Shown: positions 1 through 9,153, counted from the stretch's first letter. The stretch is DNA of 64,000 bases from an uncultured Bacteroides sp. (GCA_944320945.1 CALUJK010000030.1:1-64000), one strand, 5' to 3'. The notes: generated by a model from the letters alone, not told the origin. Numbers and translations are program-made.

Positions 1-399
1 TTGTTACGATGTTTGGTCTTCTTATCCTCAATCATATATTTTTCCTGTTGCAATGCAAATTCCTTGCAAAAATCATCCGCCATACAATAAATCTCTGTAA
101 CTTTAGACTCTGGAAACATAGTGGTAATCGTTTAAATATTATAATTGGGTACTATAAATTTAATACTTTTATCGCTATGTTCCTAATTATCAGAAAAATA
201 TATTTATTCTTATTTCGAACTCACGTTAACTTTATAATCAGAATATGATTCTCCACGCTTCTTATTAGAGAAATAGCGCAGCCAGAAAGCATTCGATTTT
301 CATATTTCCAGAAATAATATGAAGTTATCACCCTGGTTCATTTTAATCCTCAATCGATCTCATCCTTGTATAAAGGAGGAAACTGTAGGAAATACTAAC
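1..399. other. Intergenic stretch with an orphan leader-like repeat
   Basis: No credible gene is seen; the short open frames here are AT-rich and resemble no protein. Positions 38-240 are a diverged copy of the sequence just upstream of the Sel1-repeat gene at 38223. The rest, 241-399, lies downstream of the minus-strand gene ending at 400, and I see no strong terminator hairpin in it. Confidence 0.6.
38..240 (+). repeat. Dispersed ~200-bp repeat, copy A (orphan)
   Basis: This stretch aligns end to end with 38009-38212, in the same orientation, at roughly 70-75 percent identity by eye. Shared blocks include AAATTCCTTGCAAAAATCAT, ACATAGTGGTAA and TATAAATTTAAT. Copy B ends at the start of a Sel1-repeat gene. 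Copy A is followed by no comparable gene, so it may be the leader of a lost paralog. Confidence 0.7.
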
Positions 400-2961
400 T
401 TAGAAAGACAAACGGAAAGTACAACGCACTCCATGATTTTGGACGTCCGGATGATTGCGGTAATTCAGACGCCAAACGTAATCTATACGCATAATCTTAA
501 AGATGTTCTCAATACCTACGCTAGCTTCCATATAAGGCGTCTTATCCATAGCATAAGAGCCTTCAGGAAACGCATATAACCCTTCGCCATTCTTAAACGG
601 ATTATTCTTATCAGTCAAATGTCCCCAAAGTCCACGGAAGCAGAATACTTCTCTCCACTTCAACTTCTTTATAAGAGGGATGCGGTTAAACAACAAACCG
701 TTCATGTAATAAGTGACATCCCATGATGCATACTCGTCATTAATAAACTCCATGGCATTCATATTCGTATAACTTTCCGGCTGAATGGTGTAAGTCAGGT
801 TGGCATTGGGCAGAATAAGCAACGGATATGGCACTTTATTCCATACTTTACCAGCCTTGGTAATGAGATCTACATAACCGAAAGCTGAAAACCAGAAACG
901 TTTCTGCAAACCTATCTCCGTGCGATGATAATCGAATGACGAACCTAACAAGCCTTTCTTTGCCATGGTGTGGCTAAAGTTGAAAATCCATGCATCAAAT
1001 GTAATAGGAATACGCTGGTCATGTCCCTGATAGAATTTCTCATTATGGGCATAACGGAATTTCAATTCCAGTTCCGTCATATCGTAATGATTTATCGGAG
1101 TGACAGAACCATCTGTCTCTATGCGGTTGAACTCAGAATAGCGAGTGGCATACTCACGACGATTACGAACAGAAGCGCCATAGGCTATTCCATTGTAATG
1201 CTCGCGATAGTAACTCAACTCCGCACGCCGCATATAAGTGGCACGCGTATCTTTCTTACGCTTAATGGCAAGCATGACATTATCCTTGCTGGTGTACATG
1301 TATTGCTGTCCCAGTTTATTGATGTCATACATATACTCAAAGGTCAGCGAGTGAATTGGAAACTCTCTACGGTAGTCCTTGCGGTCGTTAAAGGAGTACT
1401 CCACAAAGGCGTCATACTTCATCTTCTTATCACGCGTACCATACGCTGCATAACCGCCCAAGAAGAGATTCTTACTAAACACAGGGGTTGTCACGCCACC
1501 GACACGGAAGCGGGCTCCTTCAATAGCATTACCACTGATAGTGGAGTTCATCGGACCGAGCTCAAATTTATTCTTTCGAGCATCTTTATTCACCGGTACA
1601 TAACCCGAAACAAGAACAGAGACAATTTTTTCTGTTACAGCAAAAATCGGGACAGAACGCAAACGGCTCATCATCTTTTCTACCGTGTTAGCCTTTTGCG
1701 GTACAGAATCCGGACGGCTGCTTTCCCAGAAATCGGAACTTTGTCGATAAGCCCCTCTCTCAACAATAATAGGAGCACTGTTTTCAAAGATTAGAGCTTC
1801 CTCACCACGAGGCGGGTCAAAAGAATGGTTGCGATAGACATTCAACCGCTGGGCATACATGCCTTTGGACTTTTCTGTCAGTTTAAAGTTCACACTAATG
1901 TCATTTCGCGTCAGAATGCGAGTGTTATCCGGAGTACGCACAAAATCCTGTTCAATGACCATGCGGGAAATAAAGTTCAGGTTAATATCCTTAGGTACGT
2001 TCAGTACCGCTTTCCGCACGAAATAAGTAGAATCAAGTGTCACATACAAATGTCCCGTAAAACCGAAAGACTCCGAATTGAAAGGAGCAAAGCCTAAATC
2101 AACACATGGCTGGCCGTCTATCTGTAAAGAATCGAGTAAATAGTACTTATAAAACGCCGGGCCGATTGTAGACAACGGACTGACAAAGCGCTGCAAGAAC
2201 AACGGAATGTTATTCTGGAAAATGTCGACTTCTTTAAAAACTTCATTCAAAAACTGCTGAAAGCCATCACGCGACAGGACTTCATCTACCCCCGAAGACT
2301 TATCGCCTTTTACCAATCGTTTTTCTGTTTTCGGTTCTTTACGATAATAGATGGACTCAACCTTTTCTTTCTCCGAAATAGGAAGAATCGTTGTTCCTGC
2401 ATCAAGTGTGTCAACAAACTCAGACAAAAAATCGAACTTACTGGTCTTACCCTCTTTCTTGGGTTTCGGCTTATAATCGTTCATAGCTATGAGAATCTTC
2501 TCATATTGGTCATAGCTATAATAATTATGATTACGCGGGTCATTGCTCTCACGAGAAGCAATGACCTGCTTAACAAACTGAACGGCCGGATTGTCCTTAC
2601 GGCTATATTTTTCCCGCTGGGGTTTCACTACCACTTCGCTCAAAGCAATACCACTGGGAACCAATTGTATTTTCAAATTCTGGCTGTGGCCGGGAGAAAT
2701 CATCAACTGCTTTGTGTCATATCCCAAATAGGAAATCTCAAGTGGCTTGCTCGTCACTGTTGTAGGGAATGAAAAATGTCCCTCCTCATCGGTGGCGCCA
2801 CCTATTGTCGTTCCCTTAAATATGACGGAAACATAAGGCAACGGTTCTCCAGTAACAGAGTCGGTCACGATACCTTCCACTCTTATTCCCTGTCCGTGGG
2901 CTACCACAGCCATGAGCAAAGGCATCAGTAATAAAACAATCTTTCTTCCTAAATAATGCAT
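400..2961 (-). CDS. DUF5686 outer-membrane protein with carboxypeptidase-regulatory-like domain
   Basis: Predicted outer-membrane protein of 853 aa. A signal peptide ends near residue 23 (AHGQG). It is followed by a CarboxypepD_reg-like beta-sandwich (about 27-105, EGIVTDSVTGEPLPYVSV) and a long DUF5686 region with many amphipathic beta strands, ending in the aromatic FRLSF typical of Bacteroidetes barrels. The family occurs in Bacteroidetes and its function is not well defined; it resembles TonB-dependent receptors but I see no plug domain. It is the last gene of the minus-strand lipid-type operon, 8 nt after the thioesterase gene. I infer a role in exporting or anchoring the operon's product, but placement is the only evidence. 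The family call is fairly sure, the role is not. Confidence 0.85.
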   Translation of the reverse strand: MHYLGRKIVLLLMPLLMAVVAHGQGIRVEGIVTDSVTGEPLPYVSVIFKGTTIGGATDEEGHFSFPTTVTSKPLEISYLGYDTKQLMISPGHSQNLKIQLVPSGIALSEVVVKPQREKYSRKDNPAVQFVKQVIASRESNDPRNHNYYSYDQYEKILIAMNDYKPKPKKEGKTSKFDFLSEFVDTLDAGTTILPISEKEKVESIYYRKEPKTEKRLVKGDKSSGVDEVLSRDGFQQFLNEVFKEVDIFQNNIPLFLQRFVSPLSTIGPAFYKYYLLDSLQIDGQPCVDLGFAPFNSESFGFTGHLYVTLDSTYFVRKAVLNVPKDINLNFISRMVIEQDFVRTPDNTRILTRNDISVNFKLTEKSKGMYAQRLNVYRNHSFDPPRGEEALIFENSAPIIVERGAYRQSSDFWESSRPDSVPQKANTVEKMMSRLRSVPIFAVTEKIVSVLVSGYVPVNKDARKNKFELGPMNSTISGNAIEGARFRVGGVTTPVFSKNLFLGGYAAYGTRDKKMKYDAFVEYSFNDRKDYRREFPIHSLTFEYMYDINKLGQQYMYTSKDNVMLAIKRKKDTRATYMRRAELSYYREHYNGIAYGASVRNRREYATRYSEFNRIETDGSVTPINHYDMTELELKFRYAHNEKFYQGHDQRIPITFDAWIFNFSHTMAKKGLLGSSFDYHRTEIGLQKRFWFSAFGYVDLITKAGKVWNKVPYPLLILPNANLTYTIQPESYTNMNAMEFINDEYASWDVTYYMNGLLFNRIPLIKKLKWREVFCFRGLWGHLTDKNNPFKNGEGLYAFPEGSYAMDKTPYMEASVGIENIFKIMRIDYVWRLNYRNHPDVQNHGVRCTFRLSF

Positions 2962-2969
2962 TAATACCT

Positions 2970-3407
2970 CTATATAGATGAACTGGGGATTTCAAGAAAC
3001 TTAGCCTGCCACTCGCGGTAGTAATCGGGTCTTTCTACCATGAGTTGGCCTTCGCGATCAATAAAGAGTTGCGTAGTGCTTCCCTCGGCACACAGCATAT
3101 GGTCGCACTCGCGATACACCTCATACCGGTAATCGAGCCGTGCTCCGGGTTTATAAATGTAGTGCGTATGAATTACTGCTACATCATTAATAACCAATGG
3201 TGCATAGTACCTTACATGCATATCATAAATAGGAGCGTAGATACCGGCTTCCTGCATATCAGCATAGCCGATGCCTGGATAATGACGTCCGAATGACTCA
3301 CGCCCATCCTCGAAATAGGTGACATATGACCCGTGCCACACTCTACGCATGGAATCTATCTCACTAAACTTTACTTGCACACGGCAGATGTCTTCGAGTT
3401 CTTTCAT
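2970..3407 (-). CDS. Acyl-CoA/acyl-ACP thioesterase, hotdog fold (4HBT/YbgC type)
   Basis: A 145-aa single-domain hotdog protein. The N-terminal signature EIDSMRRVWHGSYVTYFEDG fits the 4-hydroxybenzoyl-CoA thioesterase/YbgC pattern, with the catalytic-type Asp at residue 18 and His at 25. It should hydrolyse a thioester and could release the finished chain from the ACP encoded upstream. It lies 26 nt downstream of the FabG-like gene and 8 nt before the DUF5686 gene, inside one operon. Substrate chain length cannot be read from the sequence. Confidence 0.85.
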   Translation of the reverse strand: MKELEDICRVQVKFSEIDSMRRVWHGSYVTYFEDGRESFGRHYPGIGYADMQEAGIYAPIYDMHVRYYAPLVINDVAVIHTHYIYKPGARLDYRYEVYRECDHMLCAEGSTTQLFIDREGQLMVERPDYYREWQAKFLEIPSSSI

Positions 3408-3433
3408 GATAAAAAAAATTATATCTTTCCGCC

Positions 3434-4162
3434 TTATGTATACAGCCCGCCATTAATAGAGACCACATTTCCGGTGATGTAACTGGCTTGAGGCGATGCC
3501 AAGAAGCCGACAAGTTCTGCAACCTCTTCAGGAGTACCAAACCGGTTAGCAGGAATCAGCTTTTTCAATGCGGCCTCATCAAGCCCCTCCACCATATCTG
3601 TCTTAATGAATCCGGGAGCAACGGCATTTACAGTAACATTCTTACGTGCTACTTCTTGTGCCAATGCCTTCGTTGCAGCAATAATACCTCCCTTGGCAGC
3701 TGAATAGTTAGTCTGTCCCGGCAGTCCTTTCAAACCACTGACACTAGCCATATTAATAATACGGCCAAATTTATGTATCAGCATAGGTTGCAACAAAAGC
3801 TGTGTAACGTTGTAAAATCCTCCCAACGTAATATCGAGCACCCGACTCCAATCTTCTGCCGGCATAAAAGCCAAAATATTGTCTCGTCGTATACCGGCAT
3901 TATTCACAAGCACTTCAATATACTCTTCCGGATGGGTGGTCTGCCAAGCTTCGACGGCATCGCACGTTTGCTGACGGTTACTTACATCAAATGCCAGTAC
4001 TTCGCCGTCCTGTCCTGCTTGTCTTACCAGTTCCAAGGTTTTCTCTGCCTCAGTTTGGTTACTTACACAATTGATTAGAATATGGTAACCCATTTGAGCC
4101 AGCTTTACACAAACTGCACGGCCAATACCGCGGCTACCTCCAGTTACTAAAGCATACTTCAT
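3434..4162 (-). CDS. FabG-like short-chain dehydrogenase/reductase (3-oxoacyl-ACP reductase)
   Basis: A 242-aa SDR. It has the NAD(P) Rossmann motif GGSRGIG (8-14), NNAG (87-90) and the catalytic Ser140, Tyr153 and Lys157 (YSAAK). It should reduce 3-ketoacyl thioesters with NADPH in the chain-extension cycle of this operon. The catalytic-tetrad Asn, normally in NLxG after the NNAG motif, appears to be Thr112 (ITLGG), which is uncommon for FabG and suggests a specialised enzyme. It is probably not the housekeeping FabG, because it sits among secondary-type KS, ACP and dehydratase genes. Confidence 0.85.
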   Translation of the reverse strand: MKYALVTGGSRGIGRAVCVKLAQMGYHILINCVSNQTEAEKTLELVRQAGQDGEVLAFDVSNRQQTCDAVEAWQTTHPEEYIEVLVNNAGIRRDNILAFMPAEDWSRVLDITLGGFYNVTQLLLQPMLIHKFGRIINMASVSGLKGLPGQTNYSAAKGGIIAATKALAQEVARKNVTVNAVAPGFIKTDMVEGLDEAALKKLIPANRFGTPEEVAELVGFLASPQASYITGNVVSINGGLYT

Positions 4163-4176
4163 TGTTATCTCCTTTT

Positions 4177-5655
4177 TTATTTTTCAATTATATTACTCCA
4201 TATCCACTCTCTTCCCAAAATCTCCGCACAAGTGAAAAGTGATGTCATAGTAACACCATGCACCCCATGTAACATGAGATTCTGCCCCGTAAGCAGCAGA
4301 TTAGGGATGGGAGTGCGAGGAGAAAGCATAGTCAACATTGCATTGCGGTAATCTTTACGCAAGCCATAAGCAGATCCTTCAGGGGTAAGTGTATAATCGC
4401 GATAGGTCAAAGGGGTACTGACGTAACGTTTATCCACCATGTCCCGCAATCCGGGAAAAGCCTGTTCTGCCAAAAGAATACACTCATCAGCCATACGTTC
4501 TTTCATCTGCTTATACGCATCGCCACGACGGCCAACTGCTGTATCGCTCCAAGCTTCACAATCGCTCCACGCCATTGGGGTCAGCAGATCTATCTGACGG
4601 GCATATTGGCTGCCATCCTCCGGCACCCGGCAACTTATCATGACACCACTCACCGGATGATTCTCCTTATAAAACGTCCATACATCAGGCTGCTTATACA
4701 CATACTGATTCCAATTAAAATAGGAAAGTTGCTGTGGTTTCAAAAGCAAGGATACCGTACACATGCCAAACGTATTCTCCAAACGAGCAATGCGGTTACG
4801 GTAGACTTTCTTCATCTTGTCACTCTGCTTCACCCACCTACAAGTAACAGCCGGATGCACATCACTTATAAATAAGTCAGCCTCATAAGTTTCTCTATTC
4901 GCACATATAGCAGCAACCAGTTTCCCGTCTTTCTCTACCAGTTCTTGTACTTCTGCACGGCAAATCACTTCACCCCCATGCTTACGGATTCCATTAAGCA
5001 ACGAGTCTACAATCTGTGAACCATCTCCCTTCAAACGCCAGCTGCTTTCTATGAAGCTACTGTTCCCGTGTGCAAAAGTAAACAAAGGCAAAGACTCTTC
5101 ACGCAACTCCATTTTCAAGGATGTCCCACTAACGACATTCACAAGCAACGGATCATGAAAAGTCTCCTTCAAATAGTGATAAGCGCTCCTTTCATACAAA
5201 TCAGCAGGGAAAGATGACTCATCCGCCTGAGGATTCAATGCCGCAAGCTGTTGCTTGTCGGAATACATCAACATATCGGTATAGCTTTTCAGCGCCGACC
5301 GTTCAGCAGGGAAATCCATCGCCAATGTTTCGGCAAAGACATCATACCCTTGCGAGAACACAAAATTACGCGCTCCTATCATCACACGGTCGAATCCTTC
5401 ATCCAAGCGTTGCCAAGGAAGATTCAACAATCCCAAATATTTAAATGCAGCATATAGAGATTGCCCCTCAGCCAAGCCTCCCACATAGTGAAAGCCGGTA
5501 TCAAAAGACATCCCATCGCGCCGATAGCTTTGAATGCAGCCACCCGCTTGTGCTCCTCTTTCCAACAGAAGCACCCGCTTACCGGCACGTGACAGGATAT
5601 AGGCACATTCCAATCCTCCCAAACCACTGCCTATAATGACTACATCGTATTTCAT
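4177..5655 (-). CDS. CrtI/retinol-saturase-like FAD-dependent oxidoreductase
   Basis: A 492-aa flavoprotein of the phytoene desaturase/all-trans-retinol 13,14-reductase family. The FAD-binding dinucleotide fold is at the N terminus (IIGSGLGGLECAYIL, with GSGLGG at 9-14, then LLLERG), and the C-terminal FAD motif follows (NLLLTGQNLMLHGVHGV). Relatives add or remove conjugated double bonds in isoprenoids or polyenes. Here the neighbours are fatty-acid-type enzymes rather than phytoene synthase, so a polyunsaturated acyl or aryl-polyene-like substrate is more likely than a carotenoid (inference). It is 14 nt upstream of the FabG-like gene and 30 nt downstream of the FabZ-like gene. Confidence 0.82.
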   Translation of the reverse strand: MKYDVVIIGSGLGGLECAYILSRAGKRVLLLERGAQAGGCIQSYRRDGMSFDTGFHYVGGLAEGQSLYAAFKYLGLLNLPWQRLDEGFDRVMIGARNFVFSQGYDVFAETLAMDFPAERSALKSYTDMLMYSDKQQLAALNPQADESSFPADLYERSAYHYLKETFHDPLLVNVVSGTSLKMELREESLPLFTFAHGNSSFIESSWRLKGDGSQIVDSLLNGIRKHGGEVICRAEVQELVEKDGKLVAAICANRETYEADLFISDVHPAVTCRWVKQSDKMKKVYRNRIARLENTFGMCTVSLLLKPQQLSYFNWNQYVYKQPDVWTFYKENHPVSGVMISCRVPEDGSQYARQIDLLTPMAWSDCEAWSDTAVGRRGDAYKQMKERMADECILLAEQAFPGLRDMVDKRYVSTPLTYRDYTLTPEGSAYGLRKDYRNAMLTMLSPRTPIPNLLLTGQNLMLHGVHGVTMTSLFTCAEILGREWIWSNIIEK

Positions 5656-5685
5656 CCCTCTCTGTTCTAATATTATAAACCGAAC

Positions 5686-6069
5686 TTAACGGACAACCAT
5701 GTTCCCTTTATACTCCATATACACGTTTTCCGCATCGGCAATACGTGCTACGACAGTATATCCTTGCTCTGTAGGTGCCACCTGAACTGTCACATCCACA
5801 TTCGGGCAAGCAGTCGGAGTGGCAACCGTAGTCAACCGGCACTGCTTAATCGTACTTATCAACAGCTTCTTTCCGGTCAGCAACATTGCGCATTCCTTAA
5901 TGGTCTCAATATTGCACACTCCCGGACAAACCGGTTCACCGGGAAAATGTCCACGATATACATCACAATCAGGCAGAATAGAAATATGGAATACACCAGA
6001 CATTCCATCCACCTGTTTATCAACTATCTTGTAATATCTATTTTCGAGCAACATAGACATAATTCTCAC
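5686..6069 (-). CDS. FabZ-like 3-hydroxyacyl-ACP dehydratase
   Basis: A 127-aa hotdog protein carrying the FabZ active-site signature HFPGEPVCPGV. Catalytic His41 and Glu55 are at the canonical 14-residue spacing. It should dehydrate 3-hydroxyacyl-ACP to trans-2-enoyl-ACP. The given start is GTG and overlaps the stop of the preceding dehydratase gene (GTGA); an ATG three codons in (6060) is an equally good start. The tight overlap implies translational coupling. Confidence 0.85.
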   Translation of the reverse strand: MRIMSMLLENRYYKIVDKQVDGMSGVFHISILPDCDVYRGHFPGEPVCPGVCNIETIKECAMLLTGKKLLISTIKQCRLTTVATPTACPNVDVTVQVAPTEQGYTVVARIADAENVYMEYKGNMVVR

Positions 6070-6491
6070 CGATTTTGCCGGATAAATATCTTCATTTGCG
6101 TATCTGCTACCACCTCATCTCCGACAGAGGTCTCACCACTGATAATCGTCACTCCATCCACCTCCGCACCCATAATAATCTTGGTACGAAGTTCATCGCC
6201 TACATAAGGGCGACGATAGCAATGGAACTTCTTCACTTCACCTATATACCCTACAGGCGGAGTTGTAGCACCGGCTTCAAGAGCCTTGTGTCCTGCAAAG
6301 GCGGAAGCCGATTGAGCAATATGCTCTATCAGTCCCGGTTCAGCCAATAACCCATCTTCATCTATGAAATAGTTATCAGGTCTGACAGTCAGAACAGTTT
6401 GTGCCACATCACCGTCCACATCCATGAGCTTATCCACCATACGGATAGGCTCACGTTGTGGTATCAGTTTGGTTATCTCTTCACACATCAT
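6066..6491 (-). CDS. Second hotdog dehydratase-like protein (ApeI/ApeP type)
   Basis: A 141-aa hotdog protein. LIPQREPIRMVDKL near the N terminus and EPGLIEHIAQSASAFAG are typical of the FabZ-like proteins in aryl-polyene clusters. The catalytic Glu of the AQ helix is present, but I find no His at the FabZ active-site position. It may therefore pair with the FabZ-like neighbour, act as a non-catalytic subunit, or use a different residue. Its start overlaps the ACP stop (ATGA at 6488-6491) and its end overlaps the next gene, so the three are coupled. Confidence 0.78.
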   Translation of the reverse strand: MMCEEITKLIPQREPIRMVDKLMDVDGDVAQTVLTVRPDNYFIDEDGLLAEPGLIEHIAQSASAFAGHKALEAGATTPPVGYIGEVKKFHCYRRPYVGDELRTKIIMGAEVDGVTIISGETSVGDEVVADTQMKIFIRQNR

Positions 6492-6736
6492 GCCGCACCG
6501 AGGTGAGACTCTATGTAGTCGTAGAGATTATTAAACGTCTTTATTTCCCGCAATTCAGATACGGGGATTTTAATTTTATAAGTCTGTTGAATAATGGCAA
6601 CCAAATCCACAAGACTCAGACTATCCAGCGAAAGGGTCTCTCTGACATTTGCTTCGGGTGTAAACAAAGCTGCATCTACTTCAAATTCATCTGCCAGCAA
6701 GGCATTCACTTTAGCTACGATATCTTCACGTGTCAT
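6488..6736 (-). CDS. Acyl carrier protein
   Basis: An 82-aa acidic acyl carrier protein with the phosphopantetheine attachment motif DSLSLVDLV; Ser39 is the expected modified residue. It carries growing acyl chains for the ketosynthase encoded directly upstream (36-nt gap) and the dehydratases downstream (4-nt overlap). Clustering with specialised enzymes, rather than with fabF/rnc as for the housekeeping ACP, indicates a dedicated carrier. Confidence 0.9.
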   Translation of the reverse strand: MTREDIVAKVNALLADEFEVDAALFTPEANVRETLSLDSLSLVDLVAIIQQTYKIKIPVSELREIKTFNNLYDYIESHLGAA

Positions 6737-6771
6737 AATCAGTTTTTTTAGTTTTACGTTTATAATATATA

Positions 6772-7992
6772 TTATAGATTCTTTATGATAAGCGTTGAAT
6801 TGGTTCCTCCAAATCCGAATGAATTAGAAAGGAACATGTCGAAATGCGCCTCACGCGTTTCCGGCAATATATTGAGACAAGCCGAATCTTCATCGGGATT
6901 TTCAAAGTTGATATTGCCGGCAATGAAGTCGTTCTTCATCATCAACGTCGAATAAATCAACTCACTGGCACCGGCCATCCACATTTCATGACCCGTTTGG
7001 CTCTTTGTAGAAGTAACAGGCACTTTGTAGTCACCAAAAATACGTGCTATTGCCTGTGCCTCACGACTATCGCCAATGCGTGTAGACGTAGCATGCGCAT
7101 TAATATAGCCAATCTGGCGCAAGTCTACCCCACCATTCTGCAAACAGAGCTCCAAGGAACGAGCCGGTCCTTCTACATTTGGGGTAGAAATATGGTCTCC
7201 ATTGCCCGAAAATCCCCAGCTGATAATCTCCGCCAAAATAGGAGCGCCACGTTTCACTGCATGCTCATAACTCTCCACAATGACAGTAGCAGCACCACCT
7301 CCGGGCACTAAACCATCACGGTCGCGGTCAAATGGACGACTTGCTTTAGTCGGTTCATTTTCACGAACAGAGAACGACTGTATACCATCAAAAGAAGCCA
7401 CTCCGTAAAGATTTGCTTCTTGTGCTCCACCACATACTACACAATCCTGCATACCGCTACGAACCAGCAAATATGCCAGACCTACAGCTTGCGAGCCAGA
7501 CGCACAAGCAGCCGAAGCAGTCAAATTGATGCCACGCAGCTTAAACAAGCAGGCTAGATTCATCGTCACAGTTGAGTTCATCGATTGGAAAATTGCCCCA
7601 CTTCCACAAGCAGCCGTGTCATGAAACTCACGAAATTTATCGAGCGCATGCATGGTAGCTTCTGCCACCGAGTCGTTACCATAGATAATGCCCACTTCGT
7701 GCGAATCAATATACTCTTGATCCAACTTGGCATGCTCAAGTGCCGCACGTGTGGCCATATAAGCATACTGTGCTTCTTCGGGCATAAATTGCCGCAAGTT
7801 ACGCGATACATAAGGTTTCAAGTCAGGAAGCTCTACATTCGCACATAGAGCAGAACGAAATCCGGCTTCCTTGCGTTCCGGACTAAAGATAATACCGCTC
7901 TTCCCTGTATAGAGCGAATCGCGCACCTCTTCAAGCGTTTTTCCCAAGCAGGACCATATTCCCATGCCTGTTATCACTACTCTTTTTTCCAT
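6772..7992 (-). CDS. Beta-ketoacyl-ACP synthase (FabF/KAS II family)
   Basis: A 406-aa condensing enzyme. The Cys-His-His triad is complete: Cys163 (ASAACASGSQAV), His300 (NAHATSTRIGDS) and His335 (SQTGHEMWMAGA). It should perform decarboxylative condensation of malonyl-ACP with an acyl primer. The GHEMWMAGASE stretch around His335 departs from the usual GHLLGAAGA of housekeeping FabF, consistent with a specialised ketosynthase. No second ketosynthase or chain-length factor is beside it. The gene follows the GNAT-type gene by 14 nt and precedes the ACP gene by 35 nt. Confidence 0.9.
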   Translation of the reverse strand: MEKRVVITGMGIWSCLGKTLEEVRDSLYTGKSGIIFSPERKEAGFRSALCANVELPDLKPYVSRNLRQFMPEEAQYAYMATRAALEHAKLDQEYIDSHEVGIIYGNDSVAEATMHALDKFREFHDTAACGSGAIFQSMNSTVTMNLACLFKLRGINLTASAACASGSQAVGLAYLLVRSGMQDCVVCGGAQEANLYGVASFDGIQSFSVRENEPTKASRPFDRDRDGLVPGGGAATVIVESYEHAVKRGAPILAEIISWGFSGNGDHISTPNVEGPARSLELCLQNGGVDLRQIGYINAHATSTRIGDSREAQAIARIFGDYKVPVTSTKSQTGHEMWMAGASELIYSTLMMKNDFIAGNINFENPDEDSACLNILPETREAHFDMFLSNSFGFGGTNSTLIIKNL

Positions 7993-8006
7993 AGTCTTAT
8001 CTTGAT

Positions 8007-9143
8007 TTATATACCTTTCTTATAACAGCGTCTTCTTTTTGTAAACGTAGGATTTAACGGTTTCCATTGCGACAGTTCTTTCACGTTGTCCTCCAACTGT
8101 GGGCCTGTTTCAGCACATACAAAACCAAACTTATTATAAATAGGAATCAAATCGGCAAAGAACAGTGCATTCACTCCCAATCCCTGATAATCGGGACGCA
8201 CAGCTACCAGAAACAGCTCAGCTTTTGTTTCACGCTTCCACCTCAATGCTCGAATCAGATGGAACCAGCCCCAAGGAAACAAACGACCTTTTGCCTTACG
8301 TAAAGCGTGAGACAAACTAACCATCGTTATAGCCACTCCGATAAGTTCACCCTGCTCATTCTCAACGACAGGTATCATTTGCCAGTCCAGCAAGGGCACA
8401 TAACGTTTCAGATATGTATCAATCTGGCGGTCTGACAACTCCGTATAGCCAAAAAGAGGAGCATAGGCCTCATTCAACAATTTGAAGACTTTCCGTCCAT
8501 ACCCTTTAAGCGCTTCATCTGTATTCAATTTCCGGACATGCAAACCGAACATTTCTTTCGATAAACCTGCCACACGAGCATATTTCGCGGGCACCTCACG
8601 AGGCACTTCGATACGTATCTGCAACCAGTCTACTTCTTTCTCGTAGCCCAGCGCTTCCATATGCTTAGGGTAATAAGGATAATTATAAATCGTTACCATC
8701 GAACCCATCTGATCAAAATCCTCTACAAGCATTCCTTCCTTATCAAAGTCAAAGATGCCCATAGGCCCTTGTATACATGTCATGCCCCGCTCTTTACCCC
8801 ATTGCTCTACAGCATTCAGCAAAGCAGCAGACACCGCATGGTCGTCGATAAATTCGATGAAACCGAAACGAACATTTTTTGTATGCCATTTTTCATTGGC
8901 ATGATGATTGATGATACCGGCAATACGACCTACCACTTCTCCCGTTTCATCATCACAGGCTATGAATGGCTGTATTTCCGAGAATTCAAGTCCTGCGTTC
9001 TTCTTTGGATCGAATGTCTCACGAATATCCATATCCAAGTCAGGAACATAATACGGACAATCTGCATACAGCTGTTTAGCAAACCGTATAAAACTGTCCA
9101 TTTCTCGTTTTGTCTTAACCTTTTTTACACTTATCCTTTTCAT
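8007..9143 (-). CDS. GNAT-type N-acyltransferase-like protein (YghO-like), first gene of the lipid operon
   Basis: A 378-aa protein of a family that opens with a pattern like FIRFAKQLYADCPYYVPDLD and has a GNAT acyltransferase fold in its C-terminal half (VAVRPDYQGLGVNALFF). Conserved blocks are QGPMG, GSMVTIYNYPYYPKHMEALG and GRIAGIINHHAN. Substrate unknown. It heads the minus-strand operon and directly follows a good promoter at 9154-9185. A same-length paralog lies at 34300-35436, next to no lipid genes. I infer that it transfers an acyl chain, possibly from the operon's ACP, to an amino acceptor. Confidence 0.7.
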   Translation of the reverse strand: MKRISVKKVKTKREMDSFIRFAKQLYADCPYYVPDLDMDIRETFDPKKNAGLEFSEIQPFIACDDETGEVVGRIAGIINHHANEKWHTKNVRFGFIEFIDDHAVSAALLNAVEQWGKERGMTCIQGPMGIFDFDKEGMLVEDFDQMGSMVTIYNYPYYPKHMEALGYEKEVDWLQIRIEVPREVPAKYARVAGLSKEMFGLHVRKLNTDEALKGYGRKVFKLLNEAYAPLFGYTELSDRQIDTYLKRYVPLLDWQMIPVVENEQGELIGVAITMVSLSHALRKAKGRLFPWGWFHLIRALRWKRETKAELFLVAVRPDYQGLGVNALFFADLIPIYNKFGFVCAETGPQLEDNVKELSQWKPLNPTFTKRRRCYKKGI

Positions 9144-9153
9144 AATGAGGGCA

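Noticed and set aside
9..248. A 79-codon plus-strand frame at the window start
   Set aside because: It lies within the dispersed leader repeat, is very rich in Ile/Phe/Asn as expected from AT-rich DNA, and resembles no protein.
970..1794. A 274-codon plus-strand frame opposite the DUF5686 gene
   Set aside because: It is antisense to a clearly coding frame with domain matches and has no domain of its own. The same reasoning removes the other long antisense frames, e.g. 30469-31200, 32290-33561, 39761-40942, 44667-45401, 49626-50942 and 54142-55083.
4177..5655. Carotenoid biosynthesis locus, because of the CrtI-like gene
   Set aside because: No phytoene synthase, cyclase or GGPP synthase is nearby; the neighbours are fatty-acid-type enzymes.
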